Shown here one piece after another: positions 35,435-48,310 of a stretch of DNA of 64,000 nucleotides. How positions within the stretch are numbered: the stretch's first letter is position 1; every line of letters starts with the position of its first letter. The position numbers and the translations under genes are program-made. Below the pieces are notes generated by a model, which worked only from the letters and a program-made list of their open reading frames with translations, ran no database searches and had not been told where the DNA came from. Source of the stretch: Capnocytophaga haemolytica (lineage in GTDB: Bacteria; Bacteroidota; Bacteroidia; Flavobacteriales; Flavobacteriaceae); assembly GCF_001553545.1 (NCBI RefSeq), contig NZ_CP014227.1:2400501-2464500 (forward strand), read 5' to 3'.

Positions 35435-35452
35435 TTAGTAATTATTTTGGTG

Positions 35453-35460
35453 CAAAAGTA
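35453..35460 (-). promoter_or_regulatory. -7 element for the ferredoxin reductase operon
   Basis: TACTTTTG on the minus strand, 19 nt before the ATG at 35434. Confidence 0.55.
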
Positions 35461-35608
35461 TGAATACTTTTCGAGTTGACCAAATTGGAAGGCAGATCAG
35501 CTGTTTTTCTTTCTCTTATTCTATTAGGTCAATGGCACGAAATTTACGCCTTGCCTTCTCTATTTACCCAATAAAGTACCGCTAATCTTGGTTGGATCTG
35601 AGGCTCGC

Positions 35609-35641
35609 TAACCGTTCCGCTTCCGTTTGCCCTCCGTTCAT
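35609..35641. repeat. 11-nt array, three units
   Basis: taaccgttccg, cttccgtttgc, cctccgttcat: CCGTT at the same phase in each. It sits in the 328-bp spacer 35435-35762, in which the only other element seen is the reductase promoter. Confidence 0.72.
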
Positions 35642-35762
35642 CACAAAGGAAAATATTACTTCTGTATCAGGTTTAGTATAATTATGATTGCAGAGAAGAA
35701 CGAGCTTTTTACACTTTTTGTATCTTCATAAAGTCGTATTTTCGTACAATTGTCCCTCTATT

Positions 35763-38700
35763 CTATAAAGCCTCATCGCTTATTTTCTTAGCGTAGTCGC
35801 GGGGAGAGATGCTGTGGAATTTCTTAAAGGCGCGACTGAAATTGGAGAGCTCTTGGTAGCCCAACTGGTAAGCAACTTCTGAGATATTGAGATTGCCTTG
35901 TGCGATTAGGCGAGTAGCCTCAGTCATTCGTATTTGCACAATCACATTATAAGGTGTGGTGTTCATAATGGCTTTTACTTTCTTAAAGAGTTGGGTCACA
36001 CTCATATTAAGTTCGTCGGCAATTGTTTCTATACTGAACTCAGGTTCACTGAGATGTTGCATCACTATCGCGCTGATTTTATCTATAAACTCTTGTTTCC
36101 AAGGGTTGTCGGCTAACTTTTCTTTATAAGCATTGATATCGCCAGTGGCATTGTAGAGTTTCCAGAGTTTTTTACGCAAAAGGAGTATATTCTCTATTTT
36201 CTTACACAATATCTTTGCTGAGAAGGGTTTGGTGATATAATCCTCAATACCCAAAGTGTAGCCTTCGATGATTTGTTCTTCTTTATCTAAGGAAGTAAGG
36301 ATGATGATAGGGATATGGTTTGTTTTCTCGCTATTGCGGAGCTCTTTTACCATTGCAATGCCATCCATTTTGGGCATCATAATGTCGGACACGATCAGGT
36401 CGGGGATATGAAGCTGAGCCATCGCAAGCCCTTCCTCTCCATCACGGGCGAGAAGTAGCTGAAAATCAGGTGTGAGAACACTTTGGATATAGCTGCGCAT
36501 ATCTTCATTATCTTCCACGATAAGGATCAACTCTTTATCCTGATTTTGAGTTACTTCTAATTCATTAGTAGTAGGCTGGACATCGAACTGCTGCAGGGTA
36601 ATTGAGTCCTCTCCGTGTAATTGTGGTACCTCTTCGATAGGCAGCAGCACTGTAAAAGTAGACCCTTTATCTACTTGGCTTTCCACCTTAATAAAACCCT
36701 TGTGTAGATCGATCAAATCCTTAGTAAATGCCAACCCGAGACCAGACCCTTCATTGCGCATTGCTTTCTGGCGTTCTCCTTGGGAGAAGATGGTAAAGAG
36801 GTGTTGCTTTTCTTCCTCAGAAATCCCAATGCCTGTATCGCTAATTTGTATCTGCAAAAAGCGTTTATCTTTCCGCAGTGCGATAGCGATAAGAACCGTT
36901 ATCTGTCCCCCTTCAGGAGTGTACTGAAAGGCGTTGCCTATGATGTTGTACAGTATCTTATCGAGCTTATCGGCATCGAAAGGCATCCAAAGACTGTGGA
37001 CAGTGCTTTTCACGGTGTACTGAATGTGCTTTTCGAGCGTGAGATAGGAGAACATCTCACTGACGTTTTTTATAAACTTCACCACATCATCGTATTGCAA
37101 GTTGAGCTCTAACTTATTCTTTTCTAACTTTCTGAAATCTAAAAGTTGGTTGATGAGGCGCATTAGTTTTTGGGCATTTCGCAACATCATCGGCATCTTA
37201 TAGTGATTTTTATGCTGCTCTGAGATATTGTCTTCCTCAACGATCTGAGTGAGAGGACCTATGATGAGCGATAGTGGTGTTTTGAACTCGTGTGAGATGT
37301 TGGAGAAAAACTTGGTTTTCATCTTGTTAATCTCGTACAATCTGAGGGTTTCTAACTGTGAAATCTTCAAGTTTTGTTTATCTCTTTCTTTGGAAGTGTA
37401 ATATTTGACAATCAACACGATAATAGCAATACCCAAGAGCACATAGAGTGTGTAAGCCCAAGGAGTACGCCAAAAGGGCGGGGTAACGGTGAGCTTTATG
37501 GTGGTGGGGGGTATCGTTCCAGACGCCGTCGTTATTAGCGGCTTTCACCTTAAAGGTGTACGTACCAGGGTTGAGATTGGTGTAAGTAGCAATGCGCTGA
37601 GAGGAGCTGTACGTCCAATCGTTATCGAAGCCCTCAAGCATATAGGCATACTGGTTTTTGGCGGAAGCCTTGTAGTTCAATGCCGAAAAACGGAAGGATA
37701 TCACCGACTGAGAATGTTTTAGAGTGATGGCAGAAGTCTCGTCGATGAGGCGCGTAAGTACACCCCCTTGCTCTGGGCTAATCGACTTGTTGAAGATCTG
37801 AAAGTCGGAGATGACCACTTTAGGAGGCTGCCTATTGATAGTAAGGCTCTGAGGGTAGAAAGTGTTAAGCCCTTCCTTGCCCCCTATGAGCAGCTCGCCA
37901 TCCTTTGCTTGTGAAAAAGCACCGAGCTGGAAGCCTGCACTCTGCAAACCGTCGTACTCGTTAAAGGTCTGGAACTTTTTCTCACTTATATTGTAGCGCA
38001 ATACTGCCGAAGGCGTACTCATCCAGAGGTTGCCTTTACCATCCTCGGCTAAGCCAAAGATTGGGTCGCCATAAGCCGCATCGGTACGACGGAGAAGCTC
38101 AAACTTCTCCGTTTTCTTATCAAAGCGATGTAGCCCTTCCTTGGTGCCTATCCAGAGGTTGCCTTTGTGATCTTCGAGAATAGCGGTAATAAAGTCATTA
38201 GAGAGTGTATTGGGGTCGTTTTCCTTAGCGGTATAGACCTTTTTCAGTCGGAGGTCTCTAGTATAGCGCTTCAGTCCGCGTTCACTACCGATCCAGAGCT
38301 GCATCTCTTGGTCGCGGTAGATAACACGCGTTTTATCCTCAGGGTAGATGATGTTCTTACTCTCAAAAAGCGGCTTGAAGGTTTGGGTGGTAGGGTTGTA
38401 ATTGACGGCACCTAACTCGGTGGCGAGCCAGAGCGAGTTATCCCAATCAAGGGTAATGTTGTAGAGATTGTGGTAGGCGTAATTTGTACCCGTAGGTGGA
38501 GGAATGTCAATCTGTGTAAACGTTTGTGTGAGCGGGTTGTACTTTATAAGCTGGTTAGAATAATTGCCAATCCAGATATTACCCTCAGCGTCTTCGCATA
38601 TTGCTTGGTATAGGGAAGTGTTTTTATTGTAAAGGCGATTGCTATAAGTGATGATCGTCTTTCTATCTGGAGCTATTTTATGAAAACTATTGAGCCCTCC

Positions 38701-39813
38701 AACCCAAAGATTGTGTTTACTGTCCTTGAACACAGAAAGCACTTGTTTTTCAGCGAAAGATCCTTTGATTTTCAGCGACTTAAACTGTGTGGAAGTGGGG
38801 CTAAAATAGTATACCCCTGAAGTAACACTTAACCACATTAGCCCAGCGTTATCGGTATAGGTGTATTTTAGATTTTCACCCGTGAGGTGTGAGGTTTCTA
38901 AGGTAGTGATACTACCGTTCTTTTTATTCAAGAGCCTTAGTCCTGTGCTGGTTACAATCCACAGATTGCCTTTGCCATCATCGGAGACAGCGCGCACACT
39001 GAGATTATCTTCGCAATTAGCTGCTATCTTGCAGAGGTCGTAATGCTTATAGGACTTACTTTGCTCATCAAGACTATACAAGCCTCCGTGTGCCGATACC
39101 ACCCATATACGTTTGTCTTTATCCTTATATAGGCTAAAGATATGCTTACAGAGCTCTTTATCGGGCTTTTGAGCAGCCCAATAAGGGTGTAGTGAAAACT
39201 TTTTATGCTTCTTATCAAAACAATAAACACCACCTCCCCACGAGCTAAGCACAAACATATCGCCCACTGTGATGATGCCTGTAAGAGCGTTGTTCAAGTG
39301 TTGTGAAGTATGTTGATCCTGCACTTCGTAATGTACAAATTGCTCGGTGACAGGGTTAAGCATATCCAAACCTCCTCTATCTACTGCAATCCAGATCATC
39401 CCGTGCTCGTCCTCAACGACACCTGCTACGTCATTATAGCTTAATCCATTGCCATTTTTCTTTTTATAAGTTTTGAAAGCTCCTGTCTGCAAGTTCAGTT
39501 TGCACAATCCGTCGCCTTTTAAGCCTATCCAAAGGTTGTGGCGACTGTCCTCAAATAAACAGCGTATAGAATTGCCCCCAATGGTGTTCGCCACTTGTGG
39601 GTTGTACTTATAGACTGTGAGGTCATTTCCATCGAACTTGTTCAAGCCGTCATCAGTGCCTATCCATATAAAACCTTTGCTATCTTGCAAAATACTGGTA
39701 ACCTCACTGCTGGAAAGACCGTTGCGGGTTGTAAGCTGGGTAAAGTAAGCCAGCTCTTGTGTCCATAATGGGAAAGAGAAAGTTAGAAAGTATAGCAAAA
39801 GTAGCTTCTTCAT
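35763..39813 (-). pseudogene. Hybrid two-component system regulator, frameshifted at a G6 tract
   Basis: From ATG 39813: signal peptide (MKKLLLLYFLTFSFPLWTQ), a Reg_prop beta-propeller sensor with many WIGT-type repeats, a Y_Y_Y domain (ending VWND), then a frame change at six G residues (37506-37511, + strand). The other frame continues with a membrane segment (YVLLGIAIIVLIVKYY), HisKA (FFSNISHEFKTPLSLIIG), HATPase (GSGLGLAF), receiver (VSDIMMPKMDG) and AraC helix-turn-helix (YQLGYQELSNFSRAFKK). With five G residues the frame is continuous at 1349 aa, the normal size for a hybrid regulator of a polysaccharide locus. Broken, phase-variable or a sequencing error; not decidable here. Confidence 0.85.
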
Positions 39814-39836
39814 AGTGCTCATTAAAAAAAGAGCAA

Positions 39837-39844
39837 CAAAGGTA
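39837..39844 (-). promoter_or_regulatory. -7 element for the hybrid regulator gene
   Basis: TACCTTTG on the minus strand, 23 nt before ATG 39813; supports that start over the ATG at 39873. Confidence 0.6.
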
Positions 39845-39939
39845 AGGCTTTTTCTGCCAATAGAGAAAAGCACTTCCTTTGTTGCAAAATTAGTGAATGA
39901 TAGAAATAAGGAAAACCGTAATGAGAACCATTTTATTTA

Positions 39940-43056
<3,117 letters not shown>

Positions 43057-43069
43057 CTATAATATTCTT

Positions 43070-45094
43070 TTATTCCCATAAAATAACTAAGGCATCTTCA
43101 CTCTCTACGGTGAGCTTCTCACCATTGATTTTACTACTTTTGTTAGTGTACAATAGTGTAGGCGTTTTATACTGAGAAAAACCTTTTAACTGTACTTGAA
43201 TAGTGGTCTTATTTTTATTGATCACTACGGTGATGAGATGTTTGCCTGATTTGAGGGTCTTCATCAGTAAGCCCTCGTGATAGCTGTCAAAATGCAATGT
43301 ATCCTGAGTATTGAGATAAGGTGCAAGAAATGCAAGCAGCGACTGGTAATCATTCGCCTTGCGTGCCCCTAAACCTATCAGTGAAGGTATCCATATCACT
43401 TTACCTTTGCCAAAGGTATTGATTACCCCAAGTGCTTGTGTACCCTCTGTGCCTATTACCTTTACATTGCTCAGCGGATTGATAACACCTCTTAGTGCGT
43501 GTGATGCAAGTTTCCTTCCCGCTATATCAAGGCTGAAGGTATCACCAATAAAGGTAAACTCAGCAACACTCCCTCCAAAAAGGTCTGCCAGTGGAAAGGT
43601 ATTGATCATTTTCCCTACAGCATTCTCATTGTAAAAAGCTGTAAGTCCATCAATAAGCAGCGTATCTCCTCGTTCTACAAAATAGCGTAACTTAGCGTAA
43701 TACGCTTCAGGAAGTGCTATCTGGTGTGCAAAGATAATAGTTTCTCCTGAATAATCCTTTTCAGTAAAAGAAAATTCTCTCAATTCCTTAAAAGTAGGCT
43801 GCAATCCCAAGCCTGAGAGCGCTTCAAAATAGCTGATAGCCGACTTCATCACCGCCCCTGTATTGCGGACTTCGTACTTATCCTTGTTACCTTCAGGTTT
43901 CATCTTATCTTCGACCCAAAGTGACTCTCGGTTGTAAAGGATGTGTATCTTACTATTTAAAGGAACAGCCGTAGCAAACAATTTTTGATGATCGGCAATT
44001 ACTTTGGCAATTTTACTTGCCTCAGTAAGCCTATCTGAAGGTTTGTTTTGGAAGTCGAGCATTGCCCACTCGCCTGCCTCGAAGCCTGATGTACGTGGGT
44101 TCAAGCACCAAAAAATAGCCCCTTTGCTACCTGTGGCAACTGAAATCCACTGCCATTGAGCAATTTCCTCCTTTGTAGGGCAGAAAGGTGCATAGCCACT
44201 GTAAATGTTATTCCCTGCTTGTAGCTCAGTCATCAGCCAAGGAAGGCTTCCTGCTCCTGAGAGAATAATTTCACTATTGGCTGACATCGCTAAGGCATAT
44301 TTCTCACGGGGAAAATAACCAAAGTGCCAGCTGGCATGCGCAGAGCCTCCCAGACTAGTAAGGAAACTGCGCCAATCGCGAAAATCGTACTGTGCCACAT
44401 TGTCAAAGATCTGATGTGTATTGACGTGGATAGGACTTGACTTATCATATTTCCGTATTTCTTCTACCAACCATTTAAGATACCAAGTGTTGTAATACAT
44501 CAAGAACTTTTCATTATCAAATGAGAAGTGCGGCACCTGAGAGAGTGGATGGTTTGACACTTTAGGTTGTGAGGCTTGCCATTGTGCAAAGAGTTCTTTC
44601 GCTAGAGGGTCGTACAGATGCCCACCTCCTGGTTCGTTGATAGGTACCCAGCCATAGAATGACTTAAATTGCTTAAAATGAGGTACTACCACTTTGATGT
44701 ACTCGGCAATACGAGTGAGATGTGCCCTATCATAAGGAAATTTAAAACCACCGATATCCTTAAAGTCAGTTGCAGGAAATAGATTGGCATAGACTTTTAC
44801 CTTGTACTTCTCAGCATATCTAAACGCCTTGTCAAACAAGGTAAAATCCCAATTGCCTTGAGCATCCTTCATATAACTTTCGAGCATACGGATACGCGTC
44901 AGGTGCATATTGTGCTCGCTGAGAGTCTTGAACCAGCCTTCGACAATTGCATCTGATTGTCCAGGTTCGATAAAGATTTCAGCTCCAAACATCAGTGGAT
45001 CAGTTTTGCGCTCCTGAGCCCTCATCAATGCAGAGAACAAGACAAAAGTAGTGATAAAAAAGGTTTTATAAAGTTTTAGTCTATTGAATTTCAT
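43070..45094 (-). CDS. GH42-like beta-galactosidase
   Basis: 674 aa from ATG 45094 (MKFNRLKLYKTFFITTFVLF, signal peptide); the ATG at 45136 would overlap the GH16 stop and bury the signal. TIM barrel (about 30-400) with VPINEPGGG (acid/base Glu) and WLMTELQAG (likely nucleophile Glu), then a glutamine-amidotransferase-like domain (about 400-620) with TLLIDGL and GKVIWIPSL, as in GH42 trimerisation domains. It likely removes galactose in the periplasm. GH42 is the best fit; a related GH family is possible. Confidence 0.8.
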   Translation of the reverse strand: MKFNRLKLYKTFFITTFVLFSALMRAQERKTDPLMFGAEIFIEPGQSDAIVEGWFKTLSEHNMHLTRIRMLESYMKDAQGNWDFTLFDKAFRYAEKYKVKVYANLFPATDFKDIGGFKFPYDRAHLTRIAEYIKVVVPHFKQFKSFYGWVPINEPGGGHLYDPLAKELFAQWQASQPKVSNHPLSQVPHFSFDNEKFLMYYNTWYLKWLVEEIRKYDKSSPIHVNTHQIFDNVAQYDFRDWRSFLTSLGGSAHASWHFGYFPREKYALAMSANSEIILSGAGSLPWLMTELQAGNNIYSGYAPFCPTKEEIAQWQWISVATGSKGAIFWCLNPRTSGFEAGEWAMLDFQNKPSDRLTEASKIAKVIADHQKLFATAVPLNSKIHILYNRESLWVEDKMKPEGNKDKYEVRNTGAVMKSAISYFEALSGLGLQPTFKELREFSFTEKDYSGETIIFAHQIALPEAYYAKLRYFVERGDTLLIDGLTAFYNENAVGKMINTFPLADLFGGSVAEFTFIGDTFSLDIAGRKLASHALRGVINPLSNVKVIGTEGTQALGVINTFGKGKVIWIPSLIGLGARKANDYQSLLAFLAPYLNTQDTLHFDSYHEGLLMKTLKSGKHLITVVINKNKTTIQVQLKGFSQYKTPTLLYTNKSSKINGEKLTVESEDALVILWE

Positions 45095-45119
45095 AAGATT
45101 CCTCCTCCCAATTAAGCTC

Positions 45120-45911
45120 TTATTTCTTTTCAACACGGGTGTAGATTTTCACCCAATCCACTTGTAGCCTTATGGGCTTTTCGAGTGCTATTTTTGAGTT
45201 CTTTTCCACTTGAAAGCAGATATGGTGTTTTGCTTTGGCAATTGCCTCGGGATCACGAAGAATCAACATCAATTTACCATCGACATAGGTTTTGATAGCA
45301 TCAGGAGTCCACTCTAAAGCAACGATGTGCCATTGAGTTTTATCCAAGGAGTAGCTATACTGGTATTTTTCGTCGTTATACTTGCCATCATTACCGAGCT
45401 TGCCATAGTGAATCCAAGTGTTCCAATGGTTATTTTGGTACTCTGTTTCATAGATATCGTTCTCACCATCTTTAGGCTAAGTTTCACTTTCAGGCCAAGT
45501 GAGACACACTCCGCCTGTACCGCTTTTGGGGTCGTTATCCATACGCACTTTAAACTCAAACTTACCGTAGAGGTAGTTCTTGCGATGGGCTACCCCACCC
45601 GTCATAAAGCGGTTAGCTTCGGTGGGATGCTTATCAATCACACAATTGAGGATACCGTCCTTTACTTGTACCGCCTCTACCCGACGCATATGCTCAGGGT
45701 CGGGGTCGCCTGCATTGTCGTAGATTGCCCAATGCTCTTTATTGAGCTCAGTATCATTGGAATTGTCCTCAAAGTCGAGTACCCACTCTACGGGCTGGGT
45801 AGGGGGCATATTAGGTTCTGGGGTATCGTTGATACCTGAGTCATCTTCTTTACAAGAGATGAATACTGATACCGTTAGTAGAGTCAATGAGAGTTTAAAT
45901 ATATTTTTCAT
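45120..45911 (-). pseudogene. GH16 endoglycanase lipoprotein with a premature amber stop
   Basis: 264 codons from ATG 45911. Lipoprotein signal (VFISC) then a GH16 jelly roll: TGGVAHRKNYLYGKFEFKVRM and GGVCLTWPESET, followed by in-frame TAG (45477-45479) and then PKDGENDIYETEYQNNHWN, where ENDIYE matches the catalytic ExDxxE motif. The frame stays open to 45120. One C-to-T change (CAG to TAG) would explain it. As written, the product lacks its catalytic residues. Family role: endo-cleavage of beta-glucans or galactans at the cell surface. Confidence 0.85.
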
Positions 45912-45955
45912 TTTAAGTGTTTTTTAATGTTTTTATTATGTGTTTAAATGAGAAT

Positions 45956-46260
45956 CTATTTCTTTTCTCTGAAATAGAGATCGCTAATGGTTGCATCTTC
46001 AAGGTTGTTTTGCCAGCTACCTAACTTGATAACGAAGTAGATAGTCCCTGTCTTTGTTGCGGTGAATTCCTTTTTATCAGTGACAGTGGACAAGGCTGAC
46101 ATCAAACCTTTGGTTTCAGGAGAGTAATCTTTATTGATAGCGTAGACTTGGTTGTCTTTGAAGTCTTGCCCCTTAACAGGCTCATACTGGCTTATGTAGG
46201 TCTCTATCCAACCCCAAGCTTTGCCTTTAATGTGTAGCATCATATCGTAGACATAGGTTT
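45956..46260 (-). pseudogene. 3' remnant of a PUL surface glycan-binding protein
   Basis: About 101 codons of C-terminal sequence, from GKTYVYDMML to LYFREKK, with a beta-sandwich pattern like carbohydrate-binding modules. It has no signal peptide and its 5' side runs abruptly into an unrelated fragment that reads the other way (46262-46414). Position just upstream of GH16 fits the SGBP that normally follows SusC and SusD. Identity as SGBP is inference. Confidence 0.6.
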
Positions 46261-46261
46261 T

Positions 46262-46414
46262 GCCTACCTCTTGTACGCACGTGGTGAAAAGCAAAAAGCC
46301 TTAGAAATACAAGAGAAAGCCGTTAAAAACCTCCCTAAAGCCGAATATGGTGGCGATGATGAAAGATCAGAAATTCAAACCAATTTTGAAAAAATGAAGA
46401 AAGGGGAGATTTAG
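46262..46414 (+). pseudogene. 3' remnant of a TPR protein
   Basis: 51 codons reading AYLLYARGEKQKALEIQEKAV and ending KKGEI-stop. The phrase is a typical TPR helix pair. No start codon or signal lies upstream; it meets the 5' end of the opposite fragment at about 46261. A 17-bp terminator hairpin follows at 46514, so the original gene's 3' end is complete. Confidence 0.65.
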
Positions 46415-46449
46415 GTGTCAGGTCTTAGGTGTCAGGTGTCAGAAGTTAG
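46408..46449. repeat. 7-nt array, six units, starting in the TPR remnant's stop codon
   Basis: gatttag, gtgtcag, gtcttag, gtgtcag, gtgtcag, aagttag. The stop TAG is part of the first unit, as at 26433. Confidence 0.78.
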
Positions 46450-46456
46450 TTGCTAC

Positions 46457-46494
46457 ACTTTGGCAAAGTCCTTAATTGCCCGTGCGGCTCGCAC
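46457..46494. repeat. Paired palindromes ACTTTGGCAAAGT and GTGCGGCTCGCAC
   Basis: ACTTTGGCAAAGT at 46457-46469 and GTGCGGCTCGCAC at 46482-46494, 12 nt apart. Both recur elsewhere in the window (see findings). Confidence 0.65.
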
Positions 46495-46513
46495 CTTTGA
46501 TAAAGTCTATAAA

Positions 46514-46555
46514 AAAGTATCTAAAAAGTGAATGAATACACTTTTTAGATACTTT
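46514..46555 (+). terminator. Strong stem-loop, probable terminator of the TPR remnant
   Basis: 17-bp perfect stem AAAGTATCTAAAAAGTG / CACTTTTTAGATACTTT, 8-nt loop, followed by CTTTTTTGG. Confidence 0.8.
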
Positions 46556-46569
46556 CTTTTTTGGCACTA

Positions 46570-46690
46570 CATTAGGGGTCAGGTGTTAGGAATTACAAGA
46601 TACTTTTGACAGCCTTGTTTGACCCCCCATCTGACTTGTCAGAGTTGTCTGACTTGTCTGACCTTGTTCAATCTTGTTCAATCTTGTCCG
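46570..46690. repeat. Mixed short-period repeats (7, 9 and 10 nt)
   Basis: Three heptamers (acattag, gggtcag, gtgttag, 46570-46590), then 9-nt units (tctgacttg, tcagagttg, tctgacttg) and 10-nt units (tctgaccttg, ttcaatcttg, ttcaatcttg). Together with the remnants these fill the 380-bp spacer up to the next gene. Confidence 0.6.
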
Positions 46691-46763
46691 CTTCCCCCCC
46701 AACTTGTATTGTAACAACAAACAATAAAGCAATATAGGAAAAGTCCGCTTCAAAAAACTGCCG

Positions 46764-46771
46764 TATCTTTG
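46764..46771 (+). promoter_or_regulatory. -7 element for the AraC/GyrI-like regulator
   Basis: TATCTTTG, 24 nt before ATG 46796. The longer frame from 46769 starts inside this element and is rejected. Confidence 0.55.
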
Positions 46772-46795
46772 CCCCAGAAATTCAAATCACACCCT

Positions 46796-47647
46796 ATGAA
46801 ATCCATAACTCATAACGATTACACCCAGCGCATCAACAAAGTAGCGGAATACATCAACCGTCACCTCGATGAGCCTATCGAACTGAAAACATTAGCTGAT
46901 ATAGCTCACTTGTCGCATTTTCACTTTTGTAGGATTTTCAAAGTGCTGAAAGGTGAATCGCCTATTGCTTTTATCGCACGTTTGCGCATAGAAACCGCTG
47001 CCCAACTGCTGCGCTACTCTACCCTCCCTATAGAGCAAATAGCCTTCAATATAGGCTATGAAACCCCTGCATCGCTCTCTAAAGCCTTTAAAAACCAATA
47101 TGGCATTACCCCTACCGAGTACAGAACTAATAAAGATATTTACATTATGAGAAAAGAAATCATCAACTCCGATTTGGCTCTCAAAGCTCCTAAAATAATA
47201 GAACTCGAGCCTAAAAATCTTATCTATGTAGCCCTCACTGGCAAATATGGGACTTTAGACTACGGCAAAGCCTACGAACAATTGTGGGCGGTTGTAAAAT
47301 CGCAAAAACTCTTTACCAAAGGCATCGAGTCTATAGGTGTATTCTATGACGACCCAAAAATCACTGAAACCTCCCTGCAACGTTCAGAAATTTGTCTATC
47401 CATTCACAAGCCTGCTCATCCTGAAGGTGAGGTGAGTTGCAAGACCTTGGCGGGAGGCAAGTATGCCGTCTTTTTCTATCAAGGGAGTTACAGCCATCTG
47501 GCAGCTGTAGATGATGTGGCTATGCGCTGGGTGGTAGAAAGCGAATACGAACTAAGAGATGAACCTCTCTTTGAGAAATACCTTAATGACTCTCGCCGTA
47601 CCCCTGAAGAAAAACTAAAAACAGAAGTTTATATCCCGATTAATTAA
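46796..47647 (+). CDS. AraC family regulator with GyrI-like effector domain
   Basis: 283 aa. N-terminal double helix-turn-helix of AraC type (about 8-105: LKTLADIAHLSHFHFCRIFK and IAFNIGYETPASLSKAFKNQYGITPTEYR), then a GyrI-like small-molecule-binding domain (about 125-283: KNLIYVALTGKYG, GGKYAVFFYQGSY). This architecture is that of Rob/SoxS-like multidrug-sensing activators. The membrane-protein gene 23 bp downstream is a likely co-transcribed partner. Confidence 0.9.
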   Translation: MKSITHNDYTQRINKVAEYINRHLDEPIELKTLADIAHLSHFHFCRIFKVLKGESPIAFIARLRIETAAQLLRYSTLPIEQIAFNIGYETPASLSKAFKNQYGITPTEYRTNKDIYIMRKEIINSDLALKAPKIIELEPKNLIYVALTGKYGTLDYGKAYEQLWAVVKSQKLFTKGIESIGVFYDDPKITETSLQRSEICLSIHKPAHPEGEVSCKTLAGGKYAVFFYQGSYSHLAAVDDVAMRWVVESEYELRDEPLFEKYLNDSRRTPEEKLKTEVYIPIN

Positions 47648-47670
47648 CTAATTTGCTAATTTTTAACATT

Positions 47671-48153
47671 ATGATTCTTACAAAAACTGAAAAAACCACA
47701 GGGATTGTTTTGGCAATCCTCTTATTATTGCTCACACTTTCAGGGAGTGGTTATTTCTTCTTCACTTTGAAAGTAAACTTCGTGCAATGGCTTGCTTATA
47801 ACGCTTGCTCACCCAGCAGCTTAGTGTATTTAGTTGGCTTTATCGCCTTTTGGCTCACCAAAAAGAGCTTTTGGCTGCCCCTTGCCTTCCTGCCGATATA
47901 CTATTTCGGCACTATGGGACTCTTCACATTCACGTGGAATGGCGCCAATATCTTTGCCCAACTGTCGCATATCACAATGACGCTCAACTTGCTATGGGCA
48001 GGCTACACCCTTTACCGCATCGCTGATTACAAAGGTTTTGCACAAGGCTTGTTGTGGAGCATACTATTATTCGTGCCTTACATTGCTTTTGTGATGTACT
48101 ACTGCCGCACCCACGCACAGGAAATTAATAATCTCTTACAAATGACAGCTTAA
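47671..48153 (+). CDS. Small multi-span membrane protein
   Basis: 160 aa from ATG 47671 (MILTKTEKTTGIVLAILLLLL); the ATG at 47653 is closer to the upstream stop but adds only a short hydrophobic run. About five membrane segments. No family recognised. Followed by a strong terminator, so it ends the regulator operon. Confidence 0.75.
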   Translation: MILTKTEKTTGIVLAILLLLLTLSGSGYFFFTLKVNFVQWLAYNACSPSSLVYLVGFIAFWLTKKSFWLPLAFLPIYYFGTMGLFTFTWNGANIFAQLSHITMTLNLLWAGYTLYRIADYKGFAQGLLWSILLFVPYIAFVMYYCRTHAQEINNLLQMTA

Positions 48154-48185
48154 AATACTATAAGGTTTGTTGATTGTAAAAAAAA

Positions 48186-48213
48186 GTGCAATCTCACAGT
48201 GGTGAGATTGCAC
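48186..48213 (+). terminator. Intrinsic terminator
   Basis: 12-bp perfect stem GTGCAATCTCAC / GTGAGATTGCAC, 4-nt loop, then CTTTTTAATTT. Confidence 0.92.
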
Positions 48214-48310
48214 CTTTTTAATTTATGAGCAATATTCGTTTGTCCTAAAAAATTGGAATAATTAAATTTTTCACAAACTTTTGCCTAATGGTGAATTATT
48301 TTATTAAAAT

